64,000 nucleotides of DNA from Phytophthora sp. 'mugwort' (lineage: Eukaryota > Oomycota > Peronosporomycetes > Peronosporales > Peronosporaceae): positions 9,858,001 through 9,922,000 of the forward strand of contig JAUCEF010000007.1 of NCBI GenBank assembly GCA_033558025.1, given 5' to 3'. Shown here in pieces: positions 1 through 11,902 of the stretch (its first letter is position 1; each line of letters opens with the position of its first letter). The notes beneath the pieces were generated by a model. The model was not told where the DNA came from. It saw only the letters and a list, made by a program, of their open reading frames with translations, and made no database searches. Made by a program: the position numbers and the translations under genes.

Positions 1-1964
1 GCACGCGAAGCCTTCGCTTGCCAGGAGGTCATGCTGGGTCCTGAGTTTGCATCCGCGTGCTACGCACACGGCATGCCAACTATAGGCATGCTTGCCTGCC
101 TGCTGGCTTGGCATGACATCCGTCCTCAGATTGATCCAATCACAACACCTCCTTTATCCTACATACTTGAATTTTGTATATTTGGCACATTGTCGGAAGA
201 TATGCACCGTCTGAATTAAAGTTCGTATGGTTCCCACTTAAGTACTGTCGGAACGGTGAGGATATTCATCCATAGTTTAATGATTAGCGGGCTGCAGTAA
301 CGTTAGCCTCAAAGAAAGACGCATACTCCGAGATTGGTTATTAACCCTAGGCTATATAAGAGACCCTAATACAGTCCGATAGATATACGATATATGGGCT
401 CCAAACGACAGTACTACCTTAAACCAGACTCATACACTCTTGATTCAGAACGTTAACTGACTTTTTCTTGTTATTCGCGGCATAGTCGCTGTGGTGTAGA
501 TATACAAGGCTTACTATCTAGCTGTCAATGCTTATCTAATGCTGCAAGGCCACCTACCTGAGATCGTGTTAGCAAAACAGTACTGACTACTGCTTAATAT
601 GCAAGGTGTGGACACAAGATGTGTCACACAACGCGTAACCTTCGAGTAACTCTGTTACACCATCTCTTTGCCGAACGTTCTCTCACTAACAGAATGATCT
701 TCTTCTTCGGCTCAACCCTTGATGCCACGCAAAACGTCAAAGCGCTCTTTGGCATATGAACTTGCATCCGGGATTAATAGTTGCTGATGCTGAGATATAC
801 TAGCAGTTGATGCATGGAGATTGTGTCGGATCCATTAGTCGCCGAACAAGATGCGGCATCCTGGTCGGTCAAACCGACATGATTATTGGCATTTGCCGTA
901 TTTGACGGCGCTCTCGCTCGCGTTCGCGAGCGATGCGAACGATGACTTTTAAGTGTCGTTTGAAGAGCGCTTTCTCGAAACCTAGGGTTTGCTCTCTCTC
1001 TCTCTACATGTACGGTCCCTTCGTTGGGTCATTGACTTCTCAGCGCTCGCTACAAGTTCGACCAAAACGCTAAATCTACACTTCTTGTAAAGCTGATGGA
1101 GTGTGTCAATAAAACGTACGAGTGCTCAGTTTGGGCAAACCTAAGTCGAGTCCGCTATTTAACTTGTATCCCGGCTCCATCAACGGCATCGGGGCTACTC
1201 CACTACCTAGTTGTATAGAGGTTTGTCGGCGCTGTGGTTCGCCGGAATGCATCGACTGTGTGTTTGTGGGGGGGGGGGGCAGCATACACCTGAGCTCAAT
1301 ATGCAAACAACACGGATCTTGTACTGGTATACTCAATCCCTTTGTGTACATGCCGAAGTTGCAGTTAGAGGAAAGGAAAACTTCAACTTCCAGACGTTAA
1401 TGTTGAAGAGCCAACCGACGTATCCTTGGGAACAGGTCCATAATCTATCTACCGTATTCTTATGCCTGGTACTACATCGGGACTTTTTCCGCGAACTATC
1501 GGTGCAGTGTCTACCGACGGACGGGTTGTAAGGTCACGGCTTTTGTGGTAGATGTTGAGATCAAGGTGGCTGGTGAGCATGAGTTAGAGTGAGCTTCTGA
1601 TGGCCACCGTCCGGTAAGTTTACTGCATCGACGGATGGGCTAGGTAACGCTGGCGACATACGGAATTGGGTTGGCTGATGTGACGCTCACGTATTAAAGC
1701 GTTTGGCACACAATTCGCCACAAATTCTACAACAATGGCGATTTGATCGTTCATGGTGCTTCCAAGAAGCAGCTTTTGGGCTCGTGCTTTATCGCACGAG
1801 AACATCACATTTTGGACGTGACATCTATGGCGTATCGAGAGTGAGCTACTTTACGACGTTCGAAATAATTAGGTCTAAGGTTGTTTCAGTTTCACTTCAC
1901 TTATTACGAAAGATGAGGATTTGCATCAAGCGATGGGTGGGCGCATCCTCAGCTTGTCGATCAA
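1..1964. other. Gene-free, unassigned stretch
   Basis: I see no supportable gene here. Open frames are short, overlap on both strands and resemble nothing I recognise. A run of 12 G lies at 1268-1279. The stretch borders transposon relics and is probably decayed repeat DNA. Confidence 0.5.
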
Positions 1965-2455
1965 ATGCGGCATCAGCAAACCTACCTTTTCGTCGACGCC
2001 ACGTACAGATATGTGCCGGTCAATTTCTACCAGCTTGTGCTGACCATGATATACAACAACATCTCCGACCTTATTGACGCCACGTACATGTGTGCTGGCG
2101 CAGTTCTATCAGCTTATAATCATGATGTCCGGCAACATTCCGACATTTTTTATTTACCGCGTTTTATGTGCTGACGACGGGCAATATTACTGACGTCTAC
2201 GAACATTTGGTGCATTTCGTGCTCATTGCAGCCAAGAGAAAACTCAAGCCCGCCCACGTGTTCTATGTTTACGAGTATGCAATGATCAAGGCTGTCAGGA
2301 ATTAGTTTCCTGAAACCCGAATCATTGACTGCCTTTTCGCTTCAAACGAGCAATTCGACGAAAAATGATGAAACAAAAAAAAACATTTTCTGGAGAAGAA
2401 GTATACATGGCAATGCGGGGGGGGCAGTGACCCCGCGCTTCGACATCACCGGTCA
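1965..2455 (+). pseudogene. MULE (FAR1-like) transposase relic
   Basis: Conceptual translation in two frames gives VDATYRYVPVNFYQL, then KLKPAHVFYVYEYAMIKAV and FPETRIIDCLF. This matches the order of motifs in the MULE transposase domain: the first catalytic Asp in DATY, then a strand of the type KPxTVxxDFExAxIxAV, then FPxxxIxGCLFHxxQ. The reading frame changes between the motifs and contains stops, and neither the N-terminal zinc finger nor the C-terminal SWIM finger is present. I read it as a dead internal fragment. It runs directly into a mariner relic, so one element probably inserted into or beside the other. The family is an inference from motif order; a profile search with the MULE domain would settle it. 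Confidence 0.6.
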
Positions 2456-2459
2456 AAAG

Positions 2460-3190
2460 AAACGTGATGTTCGAGCTCGTAGCGGAACTGCTCGCAGCTG
2501 ACATTTCCTATTCAAAAGAGAACTGGAAGACATTGCCGCTGTCGGCGGGTGACAAGACAGCAAGAGAGGAGTGGGCAAGAATCCTCAAAATGTATGCCGC
2601 CGGGATCTGGAACTCCATCATTTCTCAGATGAGACAAAGTGGTATCGTGATGGGCCTGACGACTTCCAGACCTACATGAGGCACATCCGTCGGCCACCTC
2701 GACAGACGAAATGTCGTCAGGCTGGAGACGGCTCGGTTATAGTGTGGGCAGGCTCCAGCATTGCTGGCAAGAGGATCTGCCGGTGCTGCACGGCAAGCGG
2801 AACTCGGACGACTACGTGTATACCATGTCCGAGTATCTGCTGCCGTTTGCGCACCTGCACTATGGTACCGATTTTGTGTACCAACAAGGCGGATAATCAA
2901 TCCACCGGTCGAAGAGCACTAATCCTTTTTTTTCAAAGCAAGACATGCACGTGCTAGATTGGCCAACCATATTGCCGAATATAAATCCGATCGAAAACTT
3001 GTGGTCTATCTTGGGTCGGCGTGTGTGCTCCAATGGCAAGCAGTTCAATAGCGTATCTGAGCTAATTGCAGCTTGGTACAAGGCATGGGAGTCGATCGAA
3101 ACATCAATCATGACCTCGTGATAAAGCCAATGCCGCGCCGATTCAAGGAAGTCATTAAAAACGTGGAAATAAGACCAACTCATGTAGCCA
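2460..3190 (+). pseudogene. Tc1/mariner-type transposase relic
   Basis: Shifting frames give HHFSDETKWYRDGPD, GDGSVIVWAG, YLLPFAHLHYGTDFVYQQ and PNINPIENLW in the order expected for the DDE/D domain of a Tc1/mariner transposase. The usual forms are FSDEKxFxLDGPDG, GGGSVMVWAG, FQQDNAxxH and SPDLNPIENLW. The first Asp is visible in FSDE. The third catalytic position is Asn instead of Asp in PNINPIENLW, and at least two frame breaks separate the blocks, so no active enzyme can be made. The N-terminal paired-type DNA-binding part is not recognisable, and I could not find clear terminal inverted repeats. Confidence 0.72.
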
Positions 3191-4040
3191 TCTCCCCCCC
3201 CATCATTTGTTTTTTCGTATGGAAGGTGGGTGGTCATAATAAAAGACACACTGACTAAAACGGTCGCTTGTTTAAAACATTACTTCTAAAATGCTATTTC
3301 ACTAACGTTAAACATATCCCAAATGCCTTTATACGACAGCAGCAGCATATCTAAACCGCACTTCTGATCTCACAAATTGTGAGAGCGGCACCCCAACATG
3401 TGGGTAGTCACGATAACCTGTACTTTCCTTCAGCTAACCGTCGTATCAGGGGCAACTGGCTTGTACGGACCTTGGGAGGTCGGCTTTCAACGCGATCCCA
3501 GTGAGATAAGTTGAATTCCCTGGAAGATGAACGATGTCACAGAGTTTTACTAATGGTCATCCATGTGTTCAACCCACTAACGATACGTGAAGCGAGAAAT
3601 GCCGTAGATTCCTTGCAGAGGCGTGTGTACAGCTTGAGCGCATTCGAAGACCAAAGACTGTATAATTGGATCATGAGAGTATCGGCACCTGCGCAGTACA
3701 TGTGCGTAGCGCCGCCTGAGCGGGCACCATACTTGCTTGTGCTGTGGCTTGAGCGTCTTTCTGCTATTTGAATTGCCCTGGAGATACGCGCGGAGGGCTC
3801 ACACTGGTCTGGCGTGTGCATTTAAGTGCACGGCCGTTGGAATATTCTGGGGCGAGGAATGCATAGCCTTCCGTAGACAGAGACCTGCAAAAACAGGGCA
3901 TACCTAGCCCAGCTCGGCCCCGCGGAGTTGTGCCGCCGCCTTTGGTTTGACTTCGAGTCGATTAGACTGACGTGCACGGAGGCCGCGACGCCAGGCCTTG
4001 ACGTTTGTGTTCCGTTCGCGTCGAGGGTAGCAATGACCTC
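3191..4040. other. Intergenic, unassigned
   Basis: No gene supported. The stretch lies between the mariner relic and the C-terminal end of the DIRS-like element, and may contain the DIRS 3' terminus, which I could not delimit. Confidence 0.4.
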
Positions 4041-4045
4041 TGGTT

Positions 4046-7000
4046 TCAAGACGGACTACGTAAACATTCTGCCCCCCCCCCTCGACGCAACTTCCAAACG
4101 GCAAAGCAAGAAGAAGAAGGCCAGACACAGGATCCCCCACAGCGCTTGGTCGGAGGGCTGTGCCGGGTTAAGGGACGCGAAGCAGATCTCGAGCTGGTGG
4201 ACGAAGACGGGTGCCTTGGACGGGATTGTCGAGGCGACCGACGCCTTTCAGGAGCATGCGGATTGGAGGGTGACCGCACGGAAGTGCTAAACCTGTTGCA
4301 ACGAAGAAATGACGAATTCGGGATAACGTGACCGAAATGATTGTACTGCGCACTAATGTCCGGAACCGTAACCCTCCCGGATCCCAGTAACGGATAGGGG
4401 CGGGCAGCGACGAGCGTGCCAAAGTCGGAGACATGCCACAGTGATGGCACCAAGTGAACCACTTGCGCAACGCTTTGAAGTACTGGTAATACGTCGTCAC
4501 TGCGACCAAGTGCGAGCGGAGATGGGGCGCATATCGGCTCCAGGTTGGTGGAAGTGATGTTGGTGAAGACCTGGACCCAACCAAATGTCGAAGAAGCAAA
4601 CAACTTAGCGGATGATAAATAGTTAGATCTGTGCGAGCCCTCATACGCTATCTGTTATCGATTCCGGAGATATATGGTGAGAAAATTGAAGCTTGAACTC
4701 GGATTCTCACGAAGCCAGAAGCCGGATGGCCTTCTGGGTCCGGTGGTCGCTAGATGCCATATTTCCGCCAGCACACCGCAGAGGTGTTGTCGATACGGAA
4801 GTATATATGGGACTGAATGCTGCTGGGCCTGCCGCGGAGGCCCCGCGCGGGCCAGGATACCCCCCCATGCGCGAATAGCGAATGCGCTGGATCGAAGTTC
4901 TCGAAAGTTAATGTCGAAACCAAGGCTCGTATCATCTTTCGACCTGCGGATGAGATGTTGCTCGACATCGCCGAACCATAGGTAAGCGCCGTCGGCGCGA
5001 ACAATAGCGCACAACCCGGCGTCAGATGCGTCCGCTTCAACGATAATGTCGACCTCAGAAATCGTGTTGAAGTACGGCAAGGATACAGCATTCTGGGGTG
5101 CGGCGGACAGTATTAACAACCACCAGCGTAAATATGAAGCATACCATGGGTTACCGGGACCGTTTTGCCACCGGTGCAAGTTACGTTCATGCTGCCGTTG
5201 TCATTGCAGGATGGACGGACGCATGTTGCCTCGCGTCAAAGGCAACCCAGCAACGAACGGTACTCGGAGAGGCGTAGCGTAGCGGCTTGTAATGCGGTCG
5301 ACACAATTCGGTCGGCATTGAAAACCGTTTTGGAATCGAGCAGGGACCCAGAACCCGCCGAGGGATTGAGTACTTTCTGTCGAGTACTCAGATTGGAAAC
5401 CTTGTCTTCGCTGATGGAGGTGGGACAAGTACAGTAATCATGGAATGTCATAGCGAACGCTCCGCATCTCGACAATTGTACCCCACAATAGTAGCAACAT
5501 TGATGTGCATCCGCCCAGCGATCGCTGAAGGAGCCGCGCGGATTGATCGTGTTTGTGTTATGCCCGTGGATGAACGAGATCGCACCACCAACCACGCCGT
5601 AGTTGCCTGGGGAACCCCACCAGTCGAAGGCCGCGGTATATCAATAAGGAGGCCGTTCTAGCAGTGAAAGCCGGCTACCGAACAGATGAACGCTGTGGCT
5701 ATGGAAGCACACATGTCTGTACGCGTGGACACGTCGCTAGCCTGATTCTTAACATCTTTACCGGAACACCATGCCTGTTGTATCACGATCTCGAAGACAT
5801 AGTCGCAATATTTATACCGCGTTTGACAAACCGTATCCTGCCTGATAACGCCGTCGAGCGACTTGTTCATCGGGTATGACAAGTCGTGTATCACGCGACT
5901 TGTTTATCGGGTATGACAAGTCGTGTATCACGCGACTGGTTGTTTGAGGATCCCGCCCCCCTCGCCCACGACTCCAAATGGACAAATGTGGACTTCCGGC
6001 CACAACGAGATAATATCCACGTCGACGATGATGCAGCACTAAGCATCTTGTTCTTTATGGATGTCCTCAACAGAGACGATGTATCGCTCGTTGGCCGAGT
6101 GATAGTTGGCGGTGTCACGACTTGCTGTGGAAGTGGTCGCCGGAGTGGCAGGCCGACTGTACCGAAGGCGCAATGAATACTATGGGGTTGTAGATACTCC
6201 CACATGACGGTGCGTTGGGTTGCCGTGGGAGCATACTGCTGCAACGCGGCGACGGACGGGGCACGTCGAAGCGTTCTAGCCCGTGCGGGGAAATTGTGGA
6301 ACTGGGCCCGCAACACCCTCGATGCGACCGGAATGTAGATGCTTGTGGTGCGCGTCCTGTGCGTCCGTTATGGTCGGAAGGCGCAGGGTTGCTGTGACCA
6401 GGCCAGGGACGCTGCCTTAGGGTGACATCGAACTGAGTACGTCGCCATGGGGAAAACTGGAAGCGTCACAGGATTGCGTGACGCGTGCGACCGACGCCAC
6501 AGACCTGCCGCGGTGCGATGTCTTGCGTAAGGTATAATCACTAACAGGAGTTCTAGGTCCTTGAGGACCGGACAATAGCTCACTAACAAAACGATTACCG
6601 AAGGATAACTATTAGGGTAAACTGCTGTGTCCGAAGTGATGGCGAGCCCGCGACATCTCGTCCACCTCACCGACAAGCCTGGCGGGAATCCACGCGATAG
6701 TCGGGACGGGAGTCCGGGCAAGCGTCAGTGCAAGCGGCAGAACGAGCGTCCGTGCTCGATTTCTTGCCACGCGTGTAGTTTTAATCGATGAAGAGTTGAA
6801 TATCGCGCGGCACCCGACGGTTACACGTGTGTGTCCGCTCGACATGGGCATAGCGTTCGGAGGTGACACTTCTATCAACGGTCTAGGCTGCATGATGGTT
6901 AGTCCTCGTCTGTCGATACGCGCACTGTATAGTGCCGTCGGAACGGCGCTGCTTACCTCGAGGTGAACGCACTCGAGCTCGCAGCTATAGAAAACAAGTC

Positions 7001-8109
7001 ATGCGAGTGGTGTACGCACCTGTGGGGGTGTTGAACACGCGATAAAGCCTACGTGCCGACGTTAAATGTTTTGGGGGTGGAAGCTAGAACACCGGAGATA
7101 TTGAATGTCAGGCGGGGGGCACGCCGTCCGTGTTGACGTGCAACGGTAGAGTCCAAGTTGTCACGGGGAGGCCAGTACCATTTGAGTCGGTGTCCAAGCG
7201 TGGATTGCCCGTCGTGTCTGCCGTCAATGGCGCCTCGCCCGCCGTTTGTAGTCATTCCTACGTGTCGCGCGTCATCGTGAACAACCGACCAACTTTGGTC
7301 TCCAAGTACGGACTGACTAGGGGGCGGGGGGGGGGGGGGGGCGTTTGAGATTGGGGGGGGGGGGTTGAGATGACCACGACACCGAGGGCTGGTAGTGAAA
7401 CTCGCCCATGAATGTGCCGAGCTTGAGGCCGATGGTGGAGCGAGAATGCCCCCCCCCCCCCCGCGGGAGCTTCAGGAGTCGTGCGGGTGCCCGCGGAGGT
7501 ACGTTCGCATCAAGTGCGTTGCCCGCGTTTGCACTGGCATTGGACACAATGGAATGGCGGGTTGATCGATCAGTAGCCTTAGACCGCAGCAATAACCCTT
7601 CCGATGGCGGCTGTCCGCGAGAGAATGACCTCTTCTCTTGAGGCGTGGCTGGTGTTGTCCGACGGCGCTAAATGCGTCGGGTGCCTCGTGCTCTTGGACA
7701 TCGGCAGTTGGCGCTTGGGTGAACGAGTGCCGCCTTTGTGTTTCTTCTGCCTTGCTACCTCAAGGTGCAGGACCCGTCTGACGGCGTTTGGGTTTCGTTG
7801 TCGTCGCCAGCCGATACGAGGCCAAGCGCGCTAGCTCTCGTCTGGTTCAACAACCGCGCGGCTATTGGACGGGCACCGTCTGCGTCGTCGACAACGATGG
7901 TGTCGAAATCTGGAGGTTCCGCAGCTGGCGTTGCGGAGGCCGACATCCCCGTCGGCCCGCCAGCGATAGCACCGGTTGGAGAAGGCGGGGTTGCGTGAGG
8001 CTTGGACGAATGGCTGCCGTGCTTGACCAGGGGAAGACTCCGTTCGCGCGACCGCGAATGGGGGTGGCCGTTGGAATGGCGCGGACGGGGATGATGGGTC
8101 CGTCGACAT
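4046..8109 (-). mobile_element. Decayed DIRS-like retroelement (gag-like, RT/RNase H, tyrosine recombinase)
   Basis: Reading the minus strand from about 8109 downward, a first frame starts MSTDPSSPSAPF and later gives NQTRASALGLVSAGDD, which resembles the first ORF of oomycete DIRS elements. Around 6000-5850 the reverse-transcriptase signature GRDPQTTSRVIHDLSYPINK appears. Near 5090-4750 the RNase H-like block reads VEADASDAGLCAIV, NFRELRSSAFAIRAWG and RIDNTSAVCW. Near 4550-4200 comes a recombinase N-terminal part with YFKALRKWFTWC and RMLLKGVGRLDNP. The order gag, RT, RNase H, tyrosine recombinase is that of DIRS elements. Frameshifts, stops, poly-G/C runs and a 37-bp tandem duplication show it is long dead. 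The catalytic half of the recombinase and both termini are not identified. Confidence 0.72.
5858..5931. repeat. 37-bp tandem duplication inside the DIRS reverse transcriptase
   Basis: Two head-to-tail copies of a 37-bp unit beginning GCGACTTGTT occupy 5858-5894 and 5895-5931 and differ at one base. They duplicate the segment encoding HDLSYPINK on the minus strand. Since 37 is not a multiple of three, the duplication itself shifts the frame. Confidence 0.85.
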
Positions 8110-8289
8110 GATGAAGGAAAGAAGGCTGAAAGTTGGCGCGAGGAGCTGCAGGCTGAGGTACTTGCACAGTTGGAAGGAACTTTCAAACTGGTTGACTTTG
8201 CGGCGTCCGGGCCGGTTTTCCGGTGTGAGCTCTATGGTGGAGCCTCGTTCTCCCGTGCTTGACGGCTGTTTTTCCTTTCTGATGTGCGC

Positions 8290-8292
<3 letters not shown>

Positions 8293-8357
<65 letters not shown>
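8293..8357. repeat. (TC)n microsatellite
   Basis: An uninterrupted TC dinucleotide array of 65 bp, about 32 units, just upstream of the presumed first ORF of the DIRS-like element on the minus strand. Confidence 0.95.
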
Positions 8358-8361
<4 letters not shown>

Positions 8362-9293
8362 TCTTCTGCCTTCGGAAACCATTATCACAGACACGAAAAG
8401 CCCATGTATGCCTGCAACTCACTTCGCGCACATTTTTAGAGCTGATATGTACCTCTATAAACGCATACATTAGTTAGTGTTTACAAAAATATAGATTATT
8501 GCAGTTATATTTGGAATTGATTTTAGTGTCTTTGTACGGGTCAAATTTAGGGTCAGCATTTAATGAATTTGACCTAGGTTTAGGCTTTTATTTAATACCA
8601 TTACATATCTCGATATGCAACCGCGCACACACATGGCATATGTACTCGAAGTCGAACAATGTTAGGTAATTGACACCTAAGTGAAACCGGGAGAAAAGAA
8701 GATTGCGCGTTCAACGGGAGAACGGTAGCACTGGGAAAGCGCAGATTGAAGGGAATTTCGCAGACAAGCCTTCTGCACGACGAGACTCCTGCGTAACCAC
8801 TAGCCTTAAGACAGGGCAAGGTTCCGTTCGCTGGTGAGCTCGTCGCTTGGCAAATACATACTTCATACAGAAGTACACATGTGGCCCTGCTTCGCGGGCA
8901 CCCCGCTCCATTATACGCTCTTTGCACCGCCCTCTGTTAAAAACATGGATTTCACGTTATGTCCCTGTCAGTCGAAGGCTCAGTTTGTCCGACGGCGGCG
9001 CGCAGAACGGCTGTTCCTCCTAGTAGGAGTCCTACAGGCTCTAATACAGCCAGGCTACTGTACCGTGTATATCACTCGACAATGTGCGAACGCTTATCCG
9101 ACGGCGGGGCCGGCATCGGCGTGAGTGTGACACGTGCGGTCCTTCATGGGGCAAACTCTATGAAAAAGGTGAGTGGATACGAACCCACGGCCGATACAAT
9201 GCCGCAGTCGTCACTTTTGCATTTGCGCTCAGCGTCGACAGACACTGGTCACACGACAGCAACACTCGCGCTCCGATATTGTAACCCAGAGGT
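8358..9293. other. Intergenic upstream of the ZIP gene
   Basis: No gene supported. The 3' half must contain the promoter of the ZIP transporter gene, but I see no motif clear enough to call. Confidence 0.4.
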
Positions 9294-10298
9294 ATGGCCG
9301 AAGAAACCTGCTGCGGCTGCGTCTCGCTCGACGCGGACAATGAGTACGACATGGGGTTGCACATCGGCGCCATCTTCATCATCTTTTGCGTCTCCGCGGC
9401 GGGCACTATGATCCCGATCATCTCGCAGAAGATCCCGCAGTGCAAGGCCAACTCGGTGATCATGGAAGCCATCAGCGCGTTTGCCTATGGCGTGGTGATC
9501 GCCACGGGTCTCATCCACATGATCAATGAGGGAATCGAGAAGCTTAGCAACGAGTGCCTCGGCTCCATCGTCGAAGAATACGAGAGCCTGGGTCTGGCCT
9601 TCGTGCTGATCACCCTTGTGCTCATGCACTTTATCGAATGTGAGAGCACGGTGTTTTTCGGTGCACAGGGTTCCATGCTCCACGGCCATGGCCACGGCCA
9701 CGGTGAGTCGGTAGTACAGGAGGCCGTCATAACTCCTGAAAGCGCGATGACCCCACGGTCAGCTGACCACCCGTATCGCGAGAAGTCCCTGTCGCAAGGC
9801 GCCCATGAATCCAAGACGCGCCGGAAAATTGCCACGCTCATCTTCGAGGCCGGTGTCATTTTCCACTCCGTTATCATTGGCCTTGATTTGGGCGTCACGA
9901 CCGGCTCCGAATTCAAGACGCTACTGGCGGCTCTGTGCTTCCATCAGTTCTTCGAAGGCGTTGCTATCGGTAGTTCGGCTCTCAGCTCTCTCGAGAGCAA
10001 GAGCAAGCTCTTCATGGTCAACTTCGCATTTGCCATCACGACCCCAATCGGTCAGGTGATTGGCATCGCTATTCGCACCACTTATTCGGAATCATCGACG
10101 ACAGCTCTGTGGGTGCAAGGTATCCTGGATTGTGTTGCTGGTGGTATTTTGCTGTACACGGGACTTGTGGAGCTGTTGACGTACAACATGACCACGAATG
10201 GCCAGTTCCTGTCTCGTCCTGCGTCGCAGCGTTTCACGCTGTACATTTGCCTGTGGCTGGGTGCCGGACTGATGGCGCTCATCGGCAAGTGGGCGTAA
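9294..10298 (+). CDS. ZIP-family zinc/divalent metal transporter
   Basis: A single uninterrupted frame of 334 residues. ZIP proteins move zinc and related divalent cations into the cytosol. The topology is typical: three hydrophobic segments at about residues 22-45, 58-80 and 100-120; a cytosolic loop carrying the metal-binding run HGHGHGHG near residue 130; then five more segments. TM4 contains FEAGVIFHSVIIGLDLGV and TM5 contains HQFFEGVAIG, the two helices whose His, Asp and Glu residues form the binuclear metal site in this family. Length is normal for plant and fungal plasma-membrane ZIPs. The ATG at 9294 is the first in frame and precedes TM1 at a sensible distance. Substrate specificity and membrane location are inferred, not visible. 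It forms a two-gene island with the TLC gene downstream, surrounded by repeats. Confidence 0.95.
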   Translation: MAEETCCGCVSLDADNEYDMGLHIGAIFIIFCVSAAGTMIPIISQKIPQCKANSVIMEAISAFAYGVVIATGLIHMINEGIEKLSNECLGSIVEEYESLGLAFVLITLVLMHFIECESTVFFGAQGSMLHGHGHGHGESVVQEAVITPESAMTPRSADHPYREKSLSQGAHESKTRRKIATLIFEAGVIFHSVIIGLDLGVTTGSEFKTLLAALCFHQFFEGVAIGSSALSSLESKSKLFMVNFAFAITTPIGQVIGIAIRTTYSESSTTALWVQGILDCVAGGILLYTGLVELLTYNMTTNGQFLSRPASQRFTLYICLWLGAGLMALIGKWA

Positions 10299-10403
10299 TA
10301 ATGGCGACAAGTCCAAGGGAACCTACGTATGAATGAGGTATTTACTTAGTGGGCAGCAGTCCTAACGAACAGTGAAAAATGATTCTATTGTGCAGGGTAC
10401 GTG

Positions 10404-10440
10404 CCCCCCCCCCCCCCCCCCCCAAAAAAAAAAAAAAAAA
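10404..10440. repeat. Homopolymer junction C20-A17
   Basis: Twenty C followed directly by seventeen A, about 105 bp after the ZIP stop codon. It could be a slippage-grown tract or an artefact of assembly; no flanking duplication indicates an inserted cDNA. Confidence 0.9.
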
Positions 10441-10729
10441 GCATTTGACAAATAAAAAAACGATCTAATATTTGCTTGGTCGTGTTCAACGTCTTCGTCT
10501 ACATCTCGAAAGTCAACATTTAATCCAATGTCGAGTGCTCCTGCCATACAAAAACGCGTCCCCCCCTTACGACCAACATCCCCTTTGATCGCTTCGCCGA
10601 GTCCTTTCTACCCCGGTGCCTAGCTCGGACGGTATATCACCGGTATCGAGTGCGATCTTTGGAGTGGGGCTCCGTACATGGAAGCGCGCCCATCACGGTA
10701 TCCATTAAAGGGATTGAATCACGCCCGAA

Positions 10730-11470
10730 ATGACAGCAGAGGTGGCGGATTCGCGCGTACCGAGCTTAACGGCAGCGGTTGCCTGCTGGGCGGTGGTGTG
10801 GTCGCTTATCTTGAACGTCGTGCCAGCGGGCGTCCAGGGTCGCAACCATATTATCACGCTGAACGCGGCACACGGCGTCGTGTCCACGATCTCATCGACG
10901 ATCACGCTTTACTACGCACTGGACACGACCTTCTCGGTGGCCGTTTCGCTCTCGTACTTCCTCGTGGACCTCGTGGTCATGGTGCACTCGGATGGGCTGC
11001 GCAACCTGCTCTCGCTCCGACAATCGCGACTTATGGACTATATGCACCACGTATTCAGCCTCTACTGGGGTGTGGTGCTCTTTATAAACGAGGCCACAGT
11101 GTGCGACGCGTCGTTCGGTAACTCGTACGTCTGGATGCAGACGAACGAGGTGAGCACAGGCTTCTACAACTGGTACCGACTCACGGCCAGCACGATAGCG
11201 GGGACACTGTTCGCTATATCCTTCTTCGTATCCCGCGTGGTGTTTAACACGATGTATATAATCCCAAAAGTGACCAACCATTGTCAGCGGCTCTACGTGC
11301 TGGGCTGTTCTCCGTTCTTCGTGCTGCAGTACGCCTGGTTCTACATGATCGCGCGCAAGTTGATTTCGAGTGTACCCGTGGGCGCCCGGGACAAGAAGCT
11401 CGAACAGACAGAGGACCCACCGACAGGTGGCGAGCATCGCATGAACGAGGATAGCAAGAAGGACGCATAA
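10730..11470 (+). CDS. TLC (TRAM-LAG1-CLN8) domain membrane protein
   Basis: An intronless 246-residue frame beginning MTAEVADSRVP. It has a hydrophobic segment at about residues 12-33, then a series typical of TLC proteins: an aromatic-rich segment with SLSYFLVDLVVM, the conserved MDYMHHVFSLYWG carrying the His pair of the family, a loop with FYNWYRLTASTIAGTLFAISFFVSRVVF, and a last segment with VLQYAWFYMIARK. TLC proteins include ceramide synthases and lipid-related TMEM56/CLN8-type proteins; the short length and lack of a homeobox or Lag1 motif favour the TMEM56-like group. The C-terminus is charged and hydrophilic. Exact substrate or role is unknown. It follows the ZIP gene in the same direction with a gap of 431 bp. 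Confidence 0.88.
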   Translation: MTAEVADSRVPSLTAAVACWAVVWSLILNVVPAGVQGRNHIITLNAAHGVVSTISSTITLYYALDTTFSVAVSLSYFLVDLVVMVHSDGLRNLLSLRQSRLMDYMHHVFSLYWGVVLFINEATVCDASFGNSYVWMQTNEVSTGFYNWYRLTASTIAGTLFAISFFVSRVVFNTMYIIPKVTNHCQRLYVLGCSPFFVLQYAWFYMIARKLISSVPVGARDKKLEQTEDPPTGGEHRMNEDSKKDA

Positions 11471-11902
11471 GCCAACGCAAAGCGACCATGGTGGAACCTA
11501 GTGAGTAAAACTAATTAGGATTGGCAATAAATGACCGTAGATGCAAGCACTACGTACTGTATAATAGTACGCTCGTCATATTATAAATTATAAATTATAA
11601 TGCGTTGTATTCAGGGCCTACGCAAATACAGTAGCATCGACAATAGCATTATATGCATAAAATAGTATTTCGGTCTGACATCTTACACCTTTGGGCCAGT
11701 GAACTAAAGTACCGCTCGCCCTCCTTGCAGTAATTTATTTCTAGAGAAAAGTGATTCGATCATTTGTGACAGGTAATTTTGGAACTTATTTTTTAACGAT
11801 AGCCAACCATCTATCCTCCAGTCATTCTCCTGATCTAGCACACCTGCCTGTTTCCCAATCGCCAACCCACGCTTTCTACCGCTCAGCAGCTTCATTGTTC
11901 GC
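11471..11902. other. Intergenic, AT-rich
   Basis: No gene supported. Position marks the edge of the ZIP/TLC island; the next recognisable sequence is the start of the split hAT element. Confidence 0.4.

Noticed and set aside
7831..8470. Frames of up to 187 codons with long Arg-Glu or Leu-Ser runs
   Set aside because: Products of the TC microsatellite at 8293-8357 read in alternative frames.
9150..9200. tRNA T-arm-like GGGTTCGTATCC on the minus strand
   Set aside because: No acceptor, D-arm or anticodon stem can be folded around it.
9249..9916. Antisense frames of 143-150 codons opposite the ZIP gene
   Set aside because: Shadows of a GC-rich coding region; no recognisable domain, and the plus frame is a clear transporter.
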